DNA of 64,000 nt from Synechococcus sp. CS-1328 (GTDB lineage: Bacteria; Cyanobacteriota; Cyanobacteriia; PCC-6307; Cyanobiaceae), in contig NZ_JAHLYT010000060.1 of NCBI RefSeq assembly GCF_025128095.1, forward strand, positions 1 through 64,000. Reading direction: 5' to 3'. Positions within the stretch are counted from its first letter, which is position 1, and every line of letters starts with the position of its first letter. The notes under the pieces were generated by a model. That model had not been told where the DNA came from and made no database searches. It saw only the letters and a program-made list of their open reading frames with translations. This document shows positions 42,448 through 52,482 of the stretch, piece after piece. Both the position numbers and the translations under genes were made by a program.

Positions 42448-42637
42448 CCCATTGGAGGCTGTGGCCTCCGGGGCATCGGACGTGAGAACAGAAGCCTCGA
42501 CACTGACTGCAGGATGACCCGGATTCTCAATCTGAGGGACGGAGTCATGGAGAGACCCCGTCTCAGGATGAGAATTAAGTGAGTCCTGCAAGCCCGCTGA
42601 ACCTCTGTTATGGCGCGCGGAATCTATCACGCGGGCC

Positions 42638-43906
42638 TCAGTCGCCAGGCCGCAGCAGCAGCAGGCGCTGATCCAGCAACAGCCTGGCCGTGCTCAGCAG
42701 GCGGGCGCGGGGCCAGTCCGGCAGCAACCGCTCCAGCGGATGATGTGGCCCAGCCGCTTCGAGGGCCTGGAGCAGCAGAACACCCTCCTCCGAGAGGTCA
42801 AGTGGTGCCATGTCCGAATCCAGCAGGCTGGTACCAGGCCAGCCCCAGAGGCACGGGTTGCGCACGCCACGGGCCTGCAGCAGAACGGCGTCATCGGACC
42901 AGTCCGGGCGCTGGATCGGCCCCTTGGAGAGAAAGAACTCAAAGTGGCTGATGTCGGGATCCAGCTCCTGCACCAACTGCCATTGCTGTCGTTCACTCAG
43001 GGCACGGGCCCGCTCGAGCAACTCGCCCTGCAACAACCGGGCCGGATCCCAGACGGCCGGATTGGAGAAGCCGGCGAAGGTCAGATCCGCCGAGGCCACG
43101 AAGGCGAAGAGGCGATCCAGGTCGTAACTGGTTTCCTGCGGGTGCAGATACATGTCCGCAAAGTTGGCATCGGCGGCCGTGTCCATCGCCCAGCGCTGCT
43201 CGTGATGGCGGCGCAGACGATTGGAGACAGGCAGGTCGGCGAACAGCTGCCGGCCGAGCCTCAGTCCGTCGGCGCCGCTACCCGCACCGAGCAGGCCGAG
43301 GGCGCGCTGGGTGCGGTGGATCTCCCAGCGTCCGGCATCGGCATAGAGAAACAGGTGCAGGAGCCCGCCGGGCTTGAGACGTGATGCCAGGGCCGCCAGC
43401 CCTGCCGCCGGCTGGCGCAGATGGTGCAGCACCCCCACGGAATTGATGTAGTCGAAGCAGCCTTCGTCGGCCAGATCCAGCAGGCTGCGGTTCTCGATCC
43501 TCACCAGGGAACGCTCGCCGCCACCGGAGCGCCGCAGCCGCTCGCGGGCCACGGTCAGGGCACCGCTGGAGATGTCCACCGCCAGGATCTCGGCGCCGGG
43601 GTTGAGATGGGCCAGGTAATCGGTGCTGACGCCGGTGCCGCATCCGGCGTCCAGCAGCCGCAGCGGTCGGCCGTCCACAGCGGCAGCGGGCAGGGCCCCG
43701 GTACAGGCCGCATAGGCCGCATTGACACACCAGCGCCAGTTGTATCCAGGCGGCGGGCCGTCCTGGAGCGGATCGCCCGGGTAGGGAAATCGGTCGTAGA
43801 AGGCACTCACCACCGGGGTGGCGGCATCGGTGCTGGCACCGGGAGCGGAGTCGGTAGCGGCAACGGTGGCAGCCGGAGGAACCGATGGCGAACCTGCGGA
43901 GGTCAT
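42638..43906 (-). CDS. SAM-dependent class I methyltransferase with C-terminal extension
   Basis: 422 residues. After a 30-residue Ala/Thr/Ser-rich start comes VVSAFYDRFPYPGDPL, then the SAM motif LRLLDAGCGTGVSTDYLAHL (about 80-100), AEILAVDISSGAL, and FDYINSVGVLHHLRQP as post-motifs. The C-terminal 200 residues (HHEQRWAMDTAADANFADMY ... LPDWPRARLLSTARLLLDQR) form a separate helical region. Substrate unknown. Divergent from apcE, and not linked functionally by sequence. Confidence 0.86.
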   Translation of the reverse strand: MTSAGSPSVPPAATVAATDSAPGASTDAATPVVSAFYDRFPYPGDPLQDGPPPGYNWRWCVNAAYAACTGALPAAAVDGRPLRLLDAGCGTGVSTDYLAHLNPGAEILAVDISSGALTVARERLRRSGGGERSLVRIENRSLLDLADEGCFDYINSVGVLHHLRQPAAGLAALASRLKPGGLLHLFLYADAGRWEIHRTQRALGLLGAGSGADGLRLGRQLFADLPVSNRLRRHHEQRWAMDTAADANFADMYLHPQETSYDLDRLFAFVASADLTFAGFSNPAVWDPARLLQGELLERARALSERQQWQLVQELDPDISHFEFFLSKGPIQRPDWSDDAVLLQARGVRNPCLWGWPGTSLLDSDMAPLDLSEEGVLLLQALEAAGPHHPLERLLPDWPRARLLSTARLLLDQRLLLLRPGD

Positions 43907-44123
43907 GCGGAGAGCCGGGGAGTGGGGCCGAGCTTTTCATGGCGTCCAGCCCGGACGGAAGGGATCGCATCGGGTTCGTCACGGGCCGGAGGGGCGCCGT
44001 GGCCGCTTCTGGTCCGCCGCCGCTGCACGGGGTCAAACCACGGGGCTGCAAACATTTGTTCATGGGCTCCCGGTGGCCCGCAGGGCCAGCCGTAAGTTGT
44101 CCCAGCCCGGCTCGCTCTCGTTC

Positions 44124-47100
44124 ATGACCGTGACCGCCAGCAGCGGCAGCACCAGGGTCACACCCCAGCTCTACGACACCCTGCCGCTCTCCAGCGTCCG
44201 TCAGGCGGAGCAGCAGGACCGATTCCCCGACGGCGGGGAACTCGACAGCCTGATCACCTTCTTCCAGAGCGGTCAGATCCGAGTAGCTGTGGCCCGGCGC
44301 ATCGCCGCCAATGCTCAGACGATCGTGGCCAAGGCCGCTAACCGCATCTTTGCGGGCGGCACGCCCCTCTCCTATCTGGATGCGCCCCTCAGCAGCGGAG
44401 GCGACGAGACCCCTCTCGCTGCCGACCAGGCCGCTTTCCAGCGTTCCGTGCAGACCTTCACCGGTGCCGGAGCCGCCGCCAGCAGAGGCAACCTGATCAG
44501 TCGCCTGCTCGATGGCGCCGGCGGCGACGCCGATGTGCGGGTGATCCTTCCCACGGGCTTTAACCCGATCTCGGTTGCTGTCTATGGCACCGAGCGGATG
44601 AAGAAATCGGTCCGCGACATGGCCTGGTTCCTGCGCTACGTCGGCTATGCCGTCGTAGCCGGCGATCCCAGCATCCTGGCGGTGAACACCCGCGGCCTGC
44701 GGGACATCCTCGAAAAAGCCTGTTCGCTGGCGGCCACGAATGTGGCCCTTCAGGAGATGCGGGCCGCCGCTGCCGGGCTGTTCAAGGGCGAGCCTGAGGC
44801 TCGCCAGCTGGTGATCGATTACTTCAACGTGCTGCTCAAGGAGCTGGAGGTGCCCACGCCCTCGGCTCGCCAACGGCTCGGCAGCCCCGAGAACCAGGGG
44901 CTGCAACTGCCCGCCATCTATGCCCTCTCCGCCGAAGGTGCGCAGCGCTTCAACATGAAGCCCGGCATGACTGGCGCCCAGAAAGCTGAGGTGATCCGCG
45001 CCGCCTACCGCCAGGTGTTTGAGCGCGACATCGTCAAGGGCTACAGCCAGGTGGTCTGCCCTGTGGAAGCCACCCAGGTGCGGCAAGGCCAGATCTCGAT
45101 GCGCGAGTTCATCCGTGCCCTGGGCCGGAGTAAGGACTATCGCCAACAGTTTTATGGCCGCTTCTCCAACAGCCGTGCAGTTGAACTGGCATTCCGCCAC
45201 TTCCTCGGCCGAGGCCTGAGTTCCAAAGAGGAATTCACCCGCTACTTCGACATCGTCAGTGCCCAGGGGCTGAACGGCCTGGTCGATTCGCTGATCAACA
45301 CTCAGGAGTACGCCCGCGTCTTCGGTGAAGAGACCGTGCCCTACCTGCGCGATCTCGGCGAGGAAGCCCAGGAGAGCGCCGGTTGGGGGTCGCACCGCAA
45401 GTTGTTCCGCTTCAGCGCTCCGTTTGAAGGAGCCCCGCAGTACATCACCCTCTACGCCTCCTACCGACAGCCATTCGGCGATCAACACCCCTACGGCGGG
45501 GGGAATGATCCGCTCGGCCTCAACTACGGCGCTATCTTCCCGTCAGGTACGGCCAACGTGGCCACGCGTCCGGCTCCGTTCGCTTACGACGCGCGCCGCA
45601 TCCTGATCGGCAATGGCATGAGCCAGCCCGGTCAGATGGACAGCCCTCAGTTCCGCAAGGCCACCCCTCGCCGGGTCGGTCCCAAGGTGGTGCGGCTACA
45701 GCAGATCGCCACCGGTGGCAATTCCGTGCCCCGGCGCGGTGGGCAGCCCAGCATCCGTGGCACCGAAGCCAGCACCCAGGCCGTGATCCGTGCGGTCTAT
45801 GTCCAGATCCTCGGCACCACCGGCTATGCCGGTGAGTCCACCAAGGTGGAGGAGATCAAACTCGAAAACGGCGACATCAGCCTGCGCGAATTCATTCGCC
45901 AGGTGGCCCGCTCGGATGCGTTCCGCCGCCGTTACTGGAGCGGCCTCTACATCACCAAGGCCATTGAGGTGATGCATCGCCGCATCCTCGGCCGGCCCAC
46001 CTTCGGTCGCTGGGAGATCAACGCCTACTTCGACACGGCAGCCCGCAAGGGTTTCTATGGCGTGGTCGACGCCATGATCAACAGCCCTGAATACAGCCAG
46101 AGTTTCGGAGAAGACACCGTTCCCTACGAGCGCTTCATCACGGCGACCGATCTCAATGCCCGTCGTGTTCCGGCCCTCAGGCGTGCCTTCAATGCCGCCG
46201 CGGTTGCTGATCTCACTCCGGCCAAGCGCCCCGACGTGCCACCGTCTCAGCGCCTGCAGACCGTGGGCGATCTGGTGCCCCGCAACCTGCCCGGTCGCCG
46301 CCAGGTGATCGTCGGTGGCTGGAGCGCCAATGTGGCTGGCGGGGAAAGCATGGCCGGCAGCAGCGTTGTCGAAGGCCCAGCCACCATCCGCACGGATCCG
46401 GAACCCACCCGGCGATGGAGCCAGCCGCGTTGGCAGCCCGGCGGCGGCGTCCCGATGCCCTGGCGCAGCGGTGTCGTGCCCAGCCCCGTCAAACCGCTTG
46501 GTGCGCCCAGTGTTGGGGGTCCCAGCTGGTCCGCCGCCGTGTCCACCACCCTGGTGGCATCTCCGGCACGCCAGCCCGGAGCAGCGATGCGCCAGGCGCT
46601 TCGCCCGGGCCGGCCCCAGGGCTATGGCCGTCGCCAAAGCCTTGGCATGCCGGTGGTACTCACCAGCCTGCGCAGCGAAGCCAAGCTGCAGGAGGTGATC
46701 GAGGCCAGCTACCGGCAATTGCTCAATCGTGTTCCCTTCACCGCCGAACGGCTTGGGGATGCGGAATCCCAGTTGCGAGATGGCCAGCTGAGCGTTGCCG
46801 AGTTTGTCGGCCAGATCGCCTCCAGCTCCCTGTTTCTGGAGCGGCTCAACCGCATGGCTCCACTACGGGCTGCCGCGGCTGCCCACCTGGCCGTGCTGGG
46901 CCGCGCCGCCCAGCCCGAGGAATCGAGCCGATTCCTGGCCACCCGAGTGCGGAGTGGTCTGCTCAGCGCGGTGGAGGCACTGCTCTCCAGCGACCATTAC
47001 GCCGAAGCGTTCGGTCGAGACACGGTGCCTTACATCAGAGGCCTGGGCACCAGCGACGGCATCCCGCTGGAGACCGTGAATCGCACGGCAGCGCTCTATG

Positions 47101-47144
47101 CCGGCAACGCCGGCCTGACACCAGCACCGAAAGGGGCGATCTGA
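44124..47144 (+). CDS. apcE: Phycobilisome core-membrane linker ApcE (L-CM)
   Basis: The large chromophorylated linker that assembles the allophycocyanin core and anchors it to thylakoids. 1006 residues: an N-terminal alpha-phycocyanobilin-like domain (about 1-235, likely bilin Cys200 in LEKACSLAATN) interrupted by the PB-loop region near 80-130. Three rod-core linker repeats begin near residue 288 (EVIRAAYRQVFERD), 551 (AVIRAVYVQILGT) and 854 (EVIEASYRQLLNR). A long Pro/Gly/Trp-rich spacer (about 690-845) separates repeats two and three. ATG 44124 starts the canonical MTVTASSGS. Confidence 0.96.
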   Translation: MTVTASSGSTRVTPQLYDTLPLSSVRQAEQQDRFPDGGELDSLITFFQSGQIRVAVARRIAANAQTIVAKAANRIFAGGTPLSYLDAPLSSGGDETPLAADQAAFQRSVQTFTGAGAAASRGNLISRLLDGAGGDADVRVILPTGFNPISVAVYGTERMKKSVRDMAWFLRYVGYAVVAGDPSILAVNTRGLRDILEKACSLAATNVALQEMRAAAAGLFKGEPEARQLVIDYFNVLLKELEVPTPSARQRLGSPENQGLQLPAIYALSAEGAQRFNMKPGMTGAQKAEVIRAAYRQVFERDIVKGYSQVVCPVEATQVRQGQISMREFIRALGRSKDYRQQFYGRFSNSRAVELAFRHFLGRGLSSKEEFTRYFDIVSAQGLNGLVDSLINTQEYARVFGEETVPYLRDLGEEAQESAGWGSHRKLFRFSAPFEGAPQYITLYASYRQPFGDQHPYGGGNDPLGLNYGAIFPSGTANVATRPAPFAYDARRILIGNGMSQPGQMDSPQFRKATPRRVGPKVVRLQQIATGGNSVPRRGGQPSIRGTEASTQAVIRAVYVQILGTTGYAGESTKVEEIKLENGDISLREFIRQVARSDAFRRRYWSGLYITKAIEVMHRRILGRPTFGRWEINAYFDTAARKGFYGVVDAMINSPEYSQSFGEDTVPYERFITATDLNARRVPALRRAFNAAAVADLTPAKRPDVPPSQRLQTVGDLVPRNLPGRRQVIVGGWSANVAGGESMAGSSVVEGPATIRTDPEPTRRWSQPRWQPGGGVPMPWRSGVVPSPVKPLGAPSVGGPSWSAAVSTTLVASPARQPGAAMRQALRPGRPQGYGRRQSLGMPVVLTSLRSEAKLQEVIEASYRQLLNRVPFTAERLGDAESQLRDGQLSVAEFVGQIASSSLFLERLNRMAPLRAAAAAHLAVLGRAAQPEESSRFLATRVRSGLLSAVEALLSSDHYAEAFGRDTVPYIRGLGTSDGIPLETVNRTAALYAGNAGLTPAPKGAI

Positions 47145-47148
47145 CCCC

Positions 47149-47175
47149 GCTCTGCAGCGGCGGCCGCTGCAGAGC
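47149..47175 (+). terminator. Perfect hairpin just after apcE
   Basis: A 12-bp perfect stem (arms 47149-47160 and 47164-47175) with a 3-base loop, 4 bases after the apcE stop. There is no T run. It may protect the 3' end of the apcE message rather than end transcription. Confidence 0.6.
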
Positions 47176-47202
47176 GACCAGACGAGCAGATTTGAACTGT
47201 GA

Positions 47203-47233
47203 GCCCACCCCTTTTGCAAGGGGTGGGCTTTTT
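47203..47233 (+). terminator. Rho-independent terminator between apcE and apcA
   Basis: Stem GCCCACCCC (47203-47211) with GGGGTGGGC (47220-47228), 8-base loop, followed by TTTTT. A classical terminator, so apcE and apcABC can be transcribed separately. Confidence 0.9.
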
Positions 47234-47594
47234 ATGCGCCCTTAAAAAAGGGGGGAGAGCATGCGATGACGAATTCAAGCCAGATTACGGCCGAGAAGAA
47301 ACACATCCACACACATACGCATATCAACAACTCCGCCGAAAGCCCTTACGGGCCAAGGGATTTGCGAAAAAGAGCCGCCGTGAAGAACTGTTACCGGGAG
47401 CCGGTAAGACTGGGAGGCTTGCCGCAGAATAAGCGGGCGGTCAGGCAATCTGTCCGCACCCACATAGCAGCGAATCTCAGTCCAGCACGACCCCTGAACC
47501 CGGTCTGCCCTGAATCGTGGCTGTGTGGACTCCCAACCCACCCACCGGATACCGGTCTCCTCTCAGGCGACCGCTTGTTTCGAGGCAGAACTGC
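47234..47594 (+). promoter_or_regulatory. Long leader/promoter region of apcA
   Basis: About 360 bases without a supported gene. The first part (47240-47340) is visibly richer in A than its surroundings. Small hairpins follow: GCCC-TTAC-GGGC (47342-47353 region) and a perfect 7-3-7 TTACCGG-GAG-CCGGTAA at 47391-47407. Strong phycobilisome genes often have long structured leaders; promoter elements were not located with confidence. Confidence 0.5.
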
Positions 47595-48080
47595 ATGAGC
47601 ATCGTCTCCAACTCGATCATCAACGCGGACGCCGAAGCCCGCTACCTCAGCCCTGGCGAACTCGACCAGATCAAGGCTTTTGTTGGCGGCGGTCAGCGTC
47701 GTCTTCGCGTAGCCCAGGTCCTCAGCGAGAGCCGTGAGCGCATCGTCAAGCAGGCCGGCGGCCAGCTTTTCCAAAAGCGCCCCGACTGCATCTCCCCTGG
47801 CGGCAGCGCCTATGGCGAGGAGATGACCGCCTCCTGTCTGCGCGACATGGATTACTACCTGCGCCTTGTGACCTACGGGATCATCGCGGGTGATGTCACT
47901 CCGATCGAAGAGATCGGCATCATCGGCGCCCGTGAAATGTATCGGTCCCTTGGCGTCCCCCTCGATGCCATGGCTGAATCCGTGCGCGAGATGAAGGCCG
48001 TCGCCGCCAGCATGCTGCCCGGCTCCGATGCCGAAGAAGCTGGCACCTACTTCGACTATGTCGTCGGCGCCCTCTCCTGA
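47595..48080 (+). CDS. apcA: Allophycocyanin alpha subunit
   Basis: Phycobiliprotein of the phycobilisome core. 161 residues, normal length. Bilin-binding Cys81 lies in [15 protein letters not shown]. Begins [20 protein letters not shown], the usual ApcA N-terminus. First gene of apcA-apcB-apcC after a dedicated leader. Confidence 0.98.
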   Translation: MSIVSNSIINADAEARYLSPGELDQIKAFVGGGQRRLRVAQVLSESRERIVKQAGGQLFQKRPDCISPGGSAYGEEMTASCLRDMDYYLRLVTYGIIAGDVTPIEEIGIIGAREMYRSLGVPLDAMAESVREMKAVAASMLPGSDAEEAGTYFDYVVGALS

Positions 48081-48122
48081 GGCTGCATTCGTCCTTCATC
48101 CACCGCTTCACACTCAGGATTC

Positions 48123-48611
48123 ATGCAAGACGCGATCACCAACGTCATCAATCAAGCTGACGTCCAGGGTCTTTACCTTGACGGCTCCTCCATGGGCCGT
48201 CTTGAGCAGTACTACGCCAGCGGTGAGCTGCGCGTCCGTGCTGCTGCCACCATCAGCGCCAATGCCTCGGGCATCATCAAGGAAGCTGTGGCCAAGTCGC
48301 TGCTTTATTCGGACATCACCCGTCCGGGCGGCAACATGTACACCTGCCGTCGGTATGCCGCCTGCATCCGCGACATGGATTACTACCTGCGCTACGCCAC
48401 CTACGCCATGCTGGCCGGTGACACCTCCATCCTGGATGAGCGGGTTCTCAATGGCCTGAAGGAGACCTACAACTCCCTGGGTGTGCCGATCGGTGCCACC
48501 GTGCAGGCCATCCAGGCCATGAAGGAATCCACAGCTGCGCTGGTGGGTTCCGATGCCGGTCGCGAGATGGGCGTGTACTTCGACTACATCAGCTCCGGCC
48601 TGGGTAACTGA
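48123..48611 (+). CDS. apcB: Allophycocyanin beta subunit
   Basis: The partner of ApcA in core trimers. 162 residues; bilin Cys81 in [20 protein letters not shown] and the conserved Asn71, which in this family is often N-methylated. 42 bases downstream of apcA. Confidence 0.98.
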   Translation: MQDAITNVINQADVQGLYLDGSSMGRLEQYYASGELRVRAAATISANASGIIKEAVAKSLLYSDITRPGGNMYTCRRYAACIRDMDYYLRYATYAMLAGDTSILDERVLNGLKETYNSLGVPIGATVQAIQAMKESTAALVGSDAGREMGVYFDYISSGLGN

Positions 48612-48645
48612 TCCCTGCTGCGGTACACCCTCGCGAGGATCCCCC

Positions 48646-48846
48646 ATGCGTCTGTTCAAGATCACGGCCTGCATCCCCTGCCCTGAAAAGGCACGCAGCC
48701 AACGGGAACTGCAGAACACCTACTTCACCAAGTGGGTGCCCTTCGAGAGCTGGTTCGCTGAACAGCAGCGAATCATGAAGCAGGGGGGCAAAATTCTGAA
48801 GGTCGAACTGGCCACCGGTCGCCGTCAGCAGAACGTCGGCAACTGA
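48646..48846 (+). CDS. apcC: Phycobilisome core linker (L-C, 7.8 kDa)
   Basis: A 66-residue small core linker that fits in the central hole of allophycocyanin trimers: MRLFKITACIPCPEKARSQR at the start, then ELQNTYFTKWVPFESWFAEQ and the basic ILKVELATGRRQ. This is the CpcD-like fold. It ends the apcABC unit, and a terminator follows. Confidence 0.96.
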   Translation: MRLFKITACIPCPEKARSQRELQNTYFTKWVPFESWFAEQQRIMKQGGKILKVELATGRRQQNVGN

Positions 48847-48881
48847 CAGCCTGACCTGCACCATCCCCCCACACAGCCTCT

Positions 48882-48905
48882 GCCCGGCCAACGCCGGGCT
48901 TTTTT
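48882..48905 (+). terminator. Rho-independent terminator of apcABC
   Basis: GCCCGGC (48882-48888), loop CAAC, GCCGGGC (48893-48899), then six T. It lies 36 bases after the apcC stop. Confidence 0.93.
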
Positions 48906-49003
48906 GATGGTCTGGAAGCGGCCTTGATGGTCAGGGCTGTTGTCAGGCTCTCGACAAACCAGGGGGTGGACCGGCTGAATGGGGAGCCTCCGTCGCTGCA
49001 ACG

Positions 49004-50284
49004 TTGACCGGTTCCCGTTCCAGAGGATCCCGCCGCACCAGTGGTGGCGGTGGCAGTGGTGACGATGGCAGAGGCAGTAGCGGTGGCAGCGGCGCCCTAC
49101 CCAGCGCTGCCGCCACTCGGATCGGCCCGAGAGGGCTGCTGCCCCTGCCGTGGGCCCAGTGGCCAGCAGAAGCACGGCTGGTACTGGGTTTCGTGGCCCT
49201 CTGGAGTCTGGTGGGGGTGCTGGTACTCACCTCGGCCAGCTGGTGGGTGGCAGAACGGGAGATGGGAGATGGAGCCTTCTATGTCAAACGCCAGGTGATC
49301 TGGATGGTGGCGAGCTGGGGGCTGCTCTACCTCGGCATCAGCACCAACCTGCGCCGCTGGCTGCGGCTGGCCGCGCCAGCACTGCTGATCGGCGGCGTGC
49401 TGATCGCCGCCACGCTGGTTGTGGGCAGCACGGTGAACGGGGCCAGCCGCTGGCTGGTGATCGGCCCTCTCCAGATTCAGCCCTCGGAACTGGTCAAACC
49501 CTTCGTGGTGCTCCAGGGCGCCGCCCTGTTCTCCCATTGGCGCCGCATCGGCATCGATCAGAAACTGCTCTGGATCGGTGTCTTCGGAGCCCTGATCCTG
49601 CTGATCCTGAAGCAGCCAAACCTCAGCACCGCTGCCCTGCTGGGCCTGCTGCTCTGGTTGATCGCCCTGGCCGGTGGCCTGTCGCTGCGGCTGCTGCTCG
49701 GTGCCGCCGCGGCCGGAGGCCTGCTCGGCACCGCCAGCATCCTGGTGAATGAGTACCAGCGGCTTCGGGTCACCTCCTTCCTGGATCCCTGGAAGGACGC
49801 CCAGGGCGATGGCTATCAGCTGGTGCAGAGCCTGATGGCGATCGGCTCGGGCGGGGTTCTGGGCGAGGGCTATGGCCTCTCCACCCAGAAGCTGCAGTAC
49901 CTGCCGATCCAATCCACCGATTTCATCTTCGCGGTGTTCGCCGAGGAATTCGGCTATGTGGGATCGGTGGTGCTGCTGCTGTTTCTGCTGCTGTTCGGAT
50001 TCGTGGGGCTGCGGGTGGCCCTGAGCTGCCGCAGCAACCAGCAACGGTTGGTGGCGATCGGCTGCACTGCTCTGCTGGTGGGCCAGTCGATTCTCAACAT
50101 CGCCGTGGCCAGCGGCGCCATGCCCACCACCGGCCTGCCGCTGCCGATGATCAGCTACGGCGGCAACTCGCTGCTGTCCAGCCTGCTGGTGGCAGGCCTG
50201 CTGATCCGCTGCTCGCTGGAGAGCAGCGGCCTTGAAGCCCCGCGCCGCAGGAGGCGGGAGCGTCAACCTGCCCCGATAGGCTGA
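49004..50284 (+). CDS. ftsW: Septal lipid II polymerase / cell division protein FtsW
   Basis: A SEDS-family membrane protein. From the start at TTG 49004 the N-terminus is an unusual Ser/Gly/Arg-rich tail of about 45 residues, then ten or so membrane helices. Family motifs: NGASRWLVIGPLQIQPSELVK, FLDPWKDAQGDGYQLVQSLMAIG, STDFIFAVFAEEFGYVGS, and GLPLPMISYGGNSLL. The last two point to FtsW rather than RodA, though the split is not absolute. No in-frame ATG precedes the first helix, so the start codon is the weak point. Confidence 0.9.
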   Translation: MTGSRSRGSRRTSGGGGSGDDGRGSSGGSGALPSAAATRIGPRGLLPLPWAQWPAEARLVLGFVALWSLVGVLVLTSASWWVAEREMGDGAFYVKRQVIWMVASWGLLYLGISTNLRRWLRLAAPALLIGGVLIAATLVVGSTVNGASRWLVIGPLQIQPSELVKPFVVLQGAALFSHWRRIGIDQKLLWIGVFGALILLILKQPNLSTAALLGLLLWLIALAGGLSLRLLLGAAAAGGLLGTASILVNEYQRLRVTSFLDPWKDAQGDGYQLVQSLMAIGSGGVLGEGYGLSTQKLQYLPIQSTDFIFAVFAEEFGYVGSVVLLLFLLLFGFVGLRVALSCRSNQQRLVAIGCTALLVGQSILNIAVASGAMPTTGLPLPMISYGGNSLLSSLLVAGLLIRCSLESSGLEAPRRRRRERQPAPIG

Positions 50285-50332
50285 GATCAATCTCCGTAGC
50301 CCAGGCGGGCCAGTCCCGCCCATTGCACCCGT

Positions 50333-51073
50333 ATGACCAGCCTCGGGCTGTCCCTGGCCGACTGGGCCCGTGCCAGCGAAGATCTGCTCAGCCACTCCCT
50401 CGAGCAGCCCGGGCCCCTCACCCTCGCCCTGGTCTTCGGAGCCGGCCTGCTGACCAGCCTGGGGCCCTGCTCGCTGTCGTTGCTGCCGGTCACCCTCGCC
50501 TACCTGGCCGGTTTCGGTACGCCATCGGTCAATCCGCTGGCCCGGCCGGTTCTGCCGGTTCTGCGCAGCGTCAGCTTTGCCGGCGGCATCGTGGCGGCCC
50601 TGGTGTTACTGGGGCTGGCCAGCGGTCTGCTGGGGCGTCTTTACGGCCAGATGCCCAGTCAGCTGCCCCTGCTGGTGGCGGTGGTGGCCCTGGTGATGGG
50701 CCTGAATCTGCTAGGCGTTGTCAAACTGCCGATGCCGGCCGGGCCTGATCCGGAGCGCTGGCGCCGCCGCGTGCCGGCTCCGCTGGCCCCCCTGGCCGCC
50801 GGCCTCGCCTTTGGCCTGGCCGCCACCCCCTGCACCACACCCGTGCTGGCGGTGCTGCTCACCTGGATGGCCCAGAGCGGCCGTCCCCTTGCCGGCATGC
50901 TCCTGCTCACCTGCTTCGGTGCCGGACAGGTGCTGCCGCTGCTCCTGGCCGGCACCGCCGCCGCCAGCCTGCCGGGCCTGCTGCGGCTGCGGCGTATCGG
51001 CCAGTGGATTCCGACGATCAGCGGTGTGCTGCTGATCACCACCGGCGGTCTCACCCTGCTGAGCCACCTCTGA
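50333..51073 (+). CDS. ccdA: CcdA-type thiol-disulfide transporter for cytochrome c assembly
   Basis: 246 residues with six membrane helices in two repeats. The redox Cys pair lies in [19 protein letters not shown] and [17 protein letters not shown], passing reductant across the membrane to keep apocytochrome haem sites reduced (System II). The stop overlaps the ccs1 ATG by one base (TGATG), which fits joint function. Confidence 0.95.
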   Translation: MTSLGLSLADWARASEDLLSHSLEQPGPLTLALVFGAGLLTSLGPCSLSLLPVTLAYLAGFGTPSVNPLARPVLPVLRSVSFAGGIVAALVLLGLASGLLGRLYGQMPSQLPLLVAVVALVMGLNLLGVVKLPMPAGPDPERWRRRVPAPLAPLAAGLAFGLAATPCTTPVLAVLLTWMAQSGRPLAGMLLLTCFGAGQVLPLLLAGTAAASLPGLLRLRRIGQWIPTISGVLLITTGGLTLLSHL

Positions 51074-52482
51074 TGACCGGCAGCTCCGCCACCGCCACCG
51101 GCCCGACGCGAACCCTGCAACGCCTGATCGCGGCTCTGGCCGATCTGCGTCTGGCGATCGGCCTGCTGGTGGTGATCGCCATCGCCAGCGGCATCGGCAC
51201 CGCCATCCCGCAGCAGGAAAACGCCGAGCTGTATCACCGGATCTACGACAATCAGCCCTGGCTGGGGCTGCTGAACGGCGACGGCGTGCTGGGCCTGCAG
51301 CTCGATCACGTCTATTCCAGTAACTGGTTCCTCGCCCTGCTGGCCTGGCTGGGTCTGGCCCTGCTGTTGTGCAGCTGGCGGCGGCAATGGCCGGCCCTGA
51401 TGGCGGCTCTGCGCTGGATCGATTACCGCTCGCCGCGGCAGCTGAGCAAGCTCAGCGTGGCGGAAACCGTGAGCCTGGCCCAGCCGCAGCAGGGCCTCGA
51501 TCGTCTGGCCGATCTGCTCGCCCAGCAGGGCTGGCAGCTGCAACGCCATCCAGACCGCCTGGCGGCCCGCAAGGGGGTCCTGGGGCGGATCGGCCCGCTC
51601 CTGGTGCATGCAGGCATGGTGGTGCTGATGGTGGGCGCCGCCTGGGGCTCCCTGGGGGGGCACCGGCAGGAGCAGTTCCTGGCACCGGGAAGAGAACTGG
51701 AGCTGCTCGACAGCCGCGGCCACAGCCAGCTCACCCTCGCCCTGGATACCTTCGCGATTGAGCGCGATCCTGCCGGCCGGCCGGAGCAGTTCCGCTCGCA
51801 ACTGCGCCTGCTCAACCCCGGGGATGCAGCCACCGGCGAGCTCAGCGTCAAAAAAGCCGAAATCAGCGTCAACCACCCGCTGCGCTACCGCGGCATCACC
51901 CTGTACCAGGCCGACTGGGCCCTGGCCGCCATCACGGTGCAGCTGGGCCGCAGCCCTCTGCTGCAGTTGCCACTGCAGAGCTTCCCGCAACTGGGTGAGC
52001 AGATCTGGGGCCTGGTGCTGCCCACCCGGCCGGATGGATCGGAGCCCGTTCTGCTCAGCCTCAGCAGCGAGGAGGGACCGGTGCAGGTTTTCGGGCCCGA
52101 CGGCCAGAGCCTGGCCCAGCTGGTGCCCGGCGGCCCCGCCCAGGAGGTCAAGGGGTTGCCCGTCAGGGTGGACAGCGTGCTGCCTGCCAGCGGCATCCTG
52201 CTGAAGCGAGACCCTGGTGTGCCGCTCGTCTACACAGGCTTCGCGATTGCCCTGGCCGGCGGCGCGGCCAGCCTGATCGCCACCCGCCAGTTGTGGGCGA
52301 TCGCGGAATCCTCAGAACCGGAAGGGAGCAGCGAGATCTCTAACAGGCTCGGTAGCGAGCATCCAGGTCGCCTGCATGTTGCCGGGCTGTGCAACCGCAA
52401 CCTCACGGCCTTCTCGCAGGAGCTGCCGGCCCTGCTGGTCCAGCTGGATCTGGACACGTCGTCTGGCGCTCAGCAGGCCTGA
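51073..52482 (+). CDS. ccs1: System II cytochrome c biogenesis protein Ccs1 (ResB)
   Basis: 469 residues. Membrane helices near the N-terminus ([42 protein letters not shown]), then [19 protein letters not shown], a large extracytoplasmic domain ([16 protein letters not shown]), and a last helix [20 protein letters not shown]. With CcsA it carries haem to apocytochromes; ccsA itself is not in the window. The C-terminal tail after the last helix (about 50 residues) looks poorly conserved. Overlaps queF tail to tail by 13 bases. Confidence 0.93.
   Translation: MTGSSATATGPTRTLQRLIAALADLRLAIGLLVVIAIASGIGTAIPQQENAELYHRIYDNQPWLGLLNGDGVLGLQLDHVYSSNWFLALLAWLGLALLLCSWRRQWPALMAALRWIDYRSPRQLSKLSVAETVSLAQPQQGLDRLADLLAQQGWQLQRHPDRLAARKGVLGRIGPLLVHAGMVVLMVGAAWGSLGGHRQEQFLAPGRELELLDSRGHSQLTLALDTFAIERDPAGRPEQFRSQLRLLNPGDAATGELSVKKAEISVNHPLRYRGITLYQADWALAAITVQLGRSPLLQLPLQSFPQLGEQIWGLVLPTRPDGSEPVLLSLSSEEGPVQVFGPDGQSLAQLVPGGPAQEVKGLPVRVDSVLPASGILLKRDPGVPLVYTGFAIALAGGAASLIATRQLWAIAESSEPEGSSEISNRLGSEHPGRLHVAGLCNRNLTAFSQELPALLVQLDLDTSSGAQQA

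Noticed and set aside
47266-47598. 110-codon ORF in the apcA leader
   Set aside because: Composition is uneven (His/Thr run, then Arg/Pro-rich), no family character, and it overlaps the apcA start; better read as leader.
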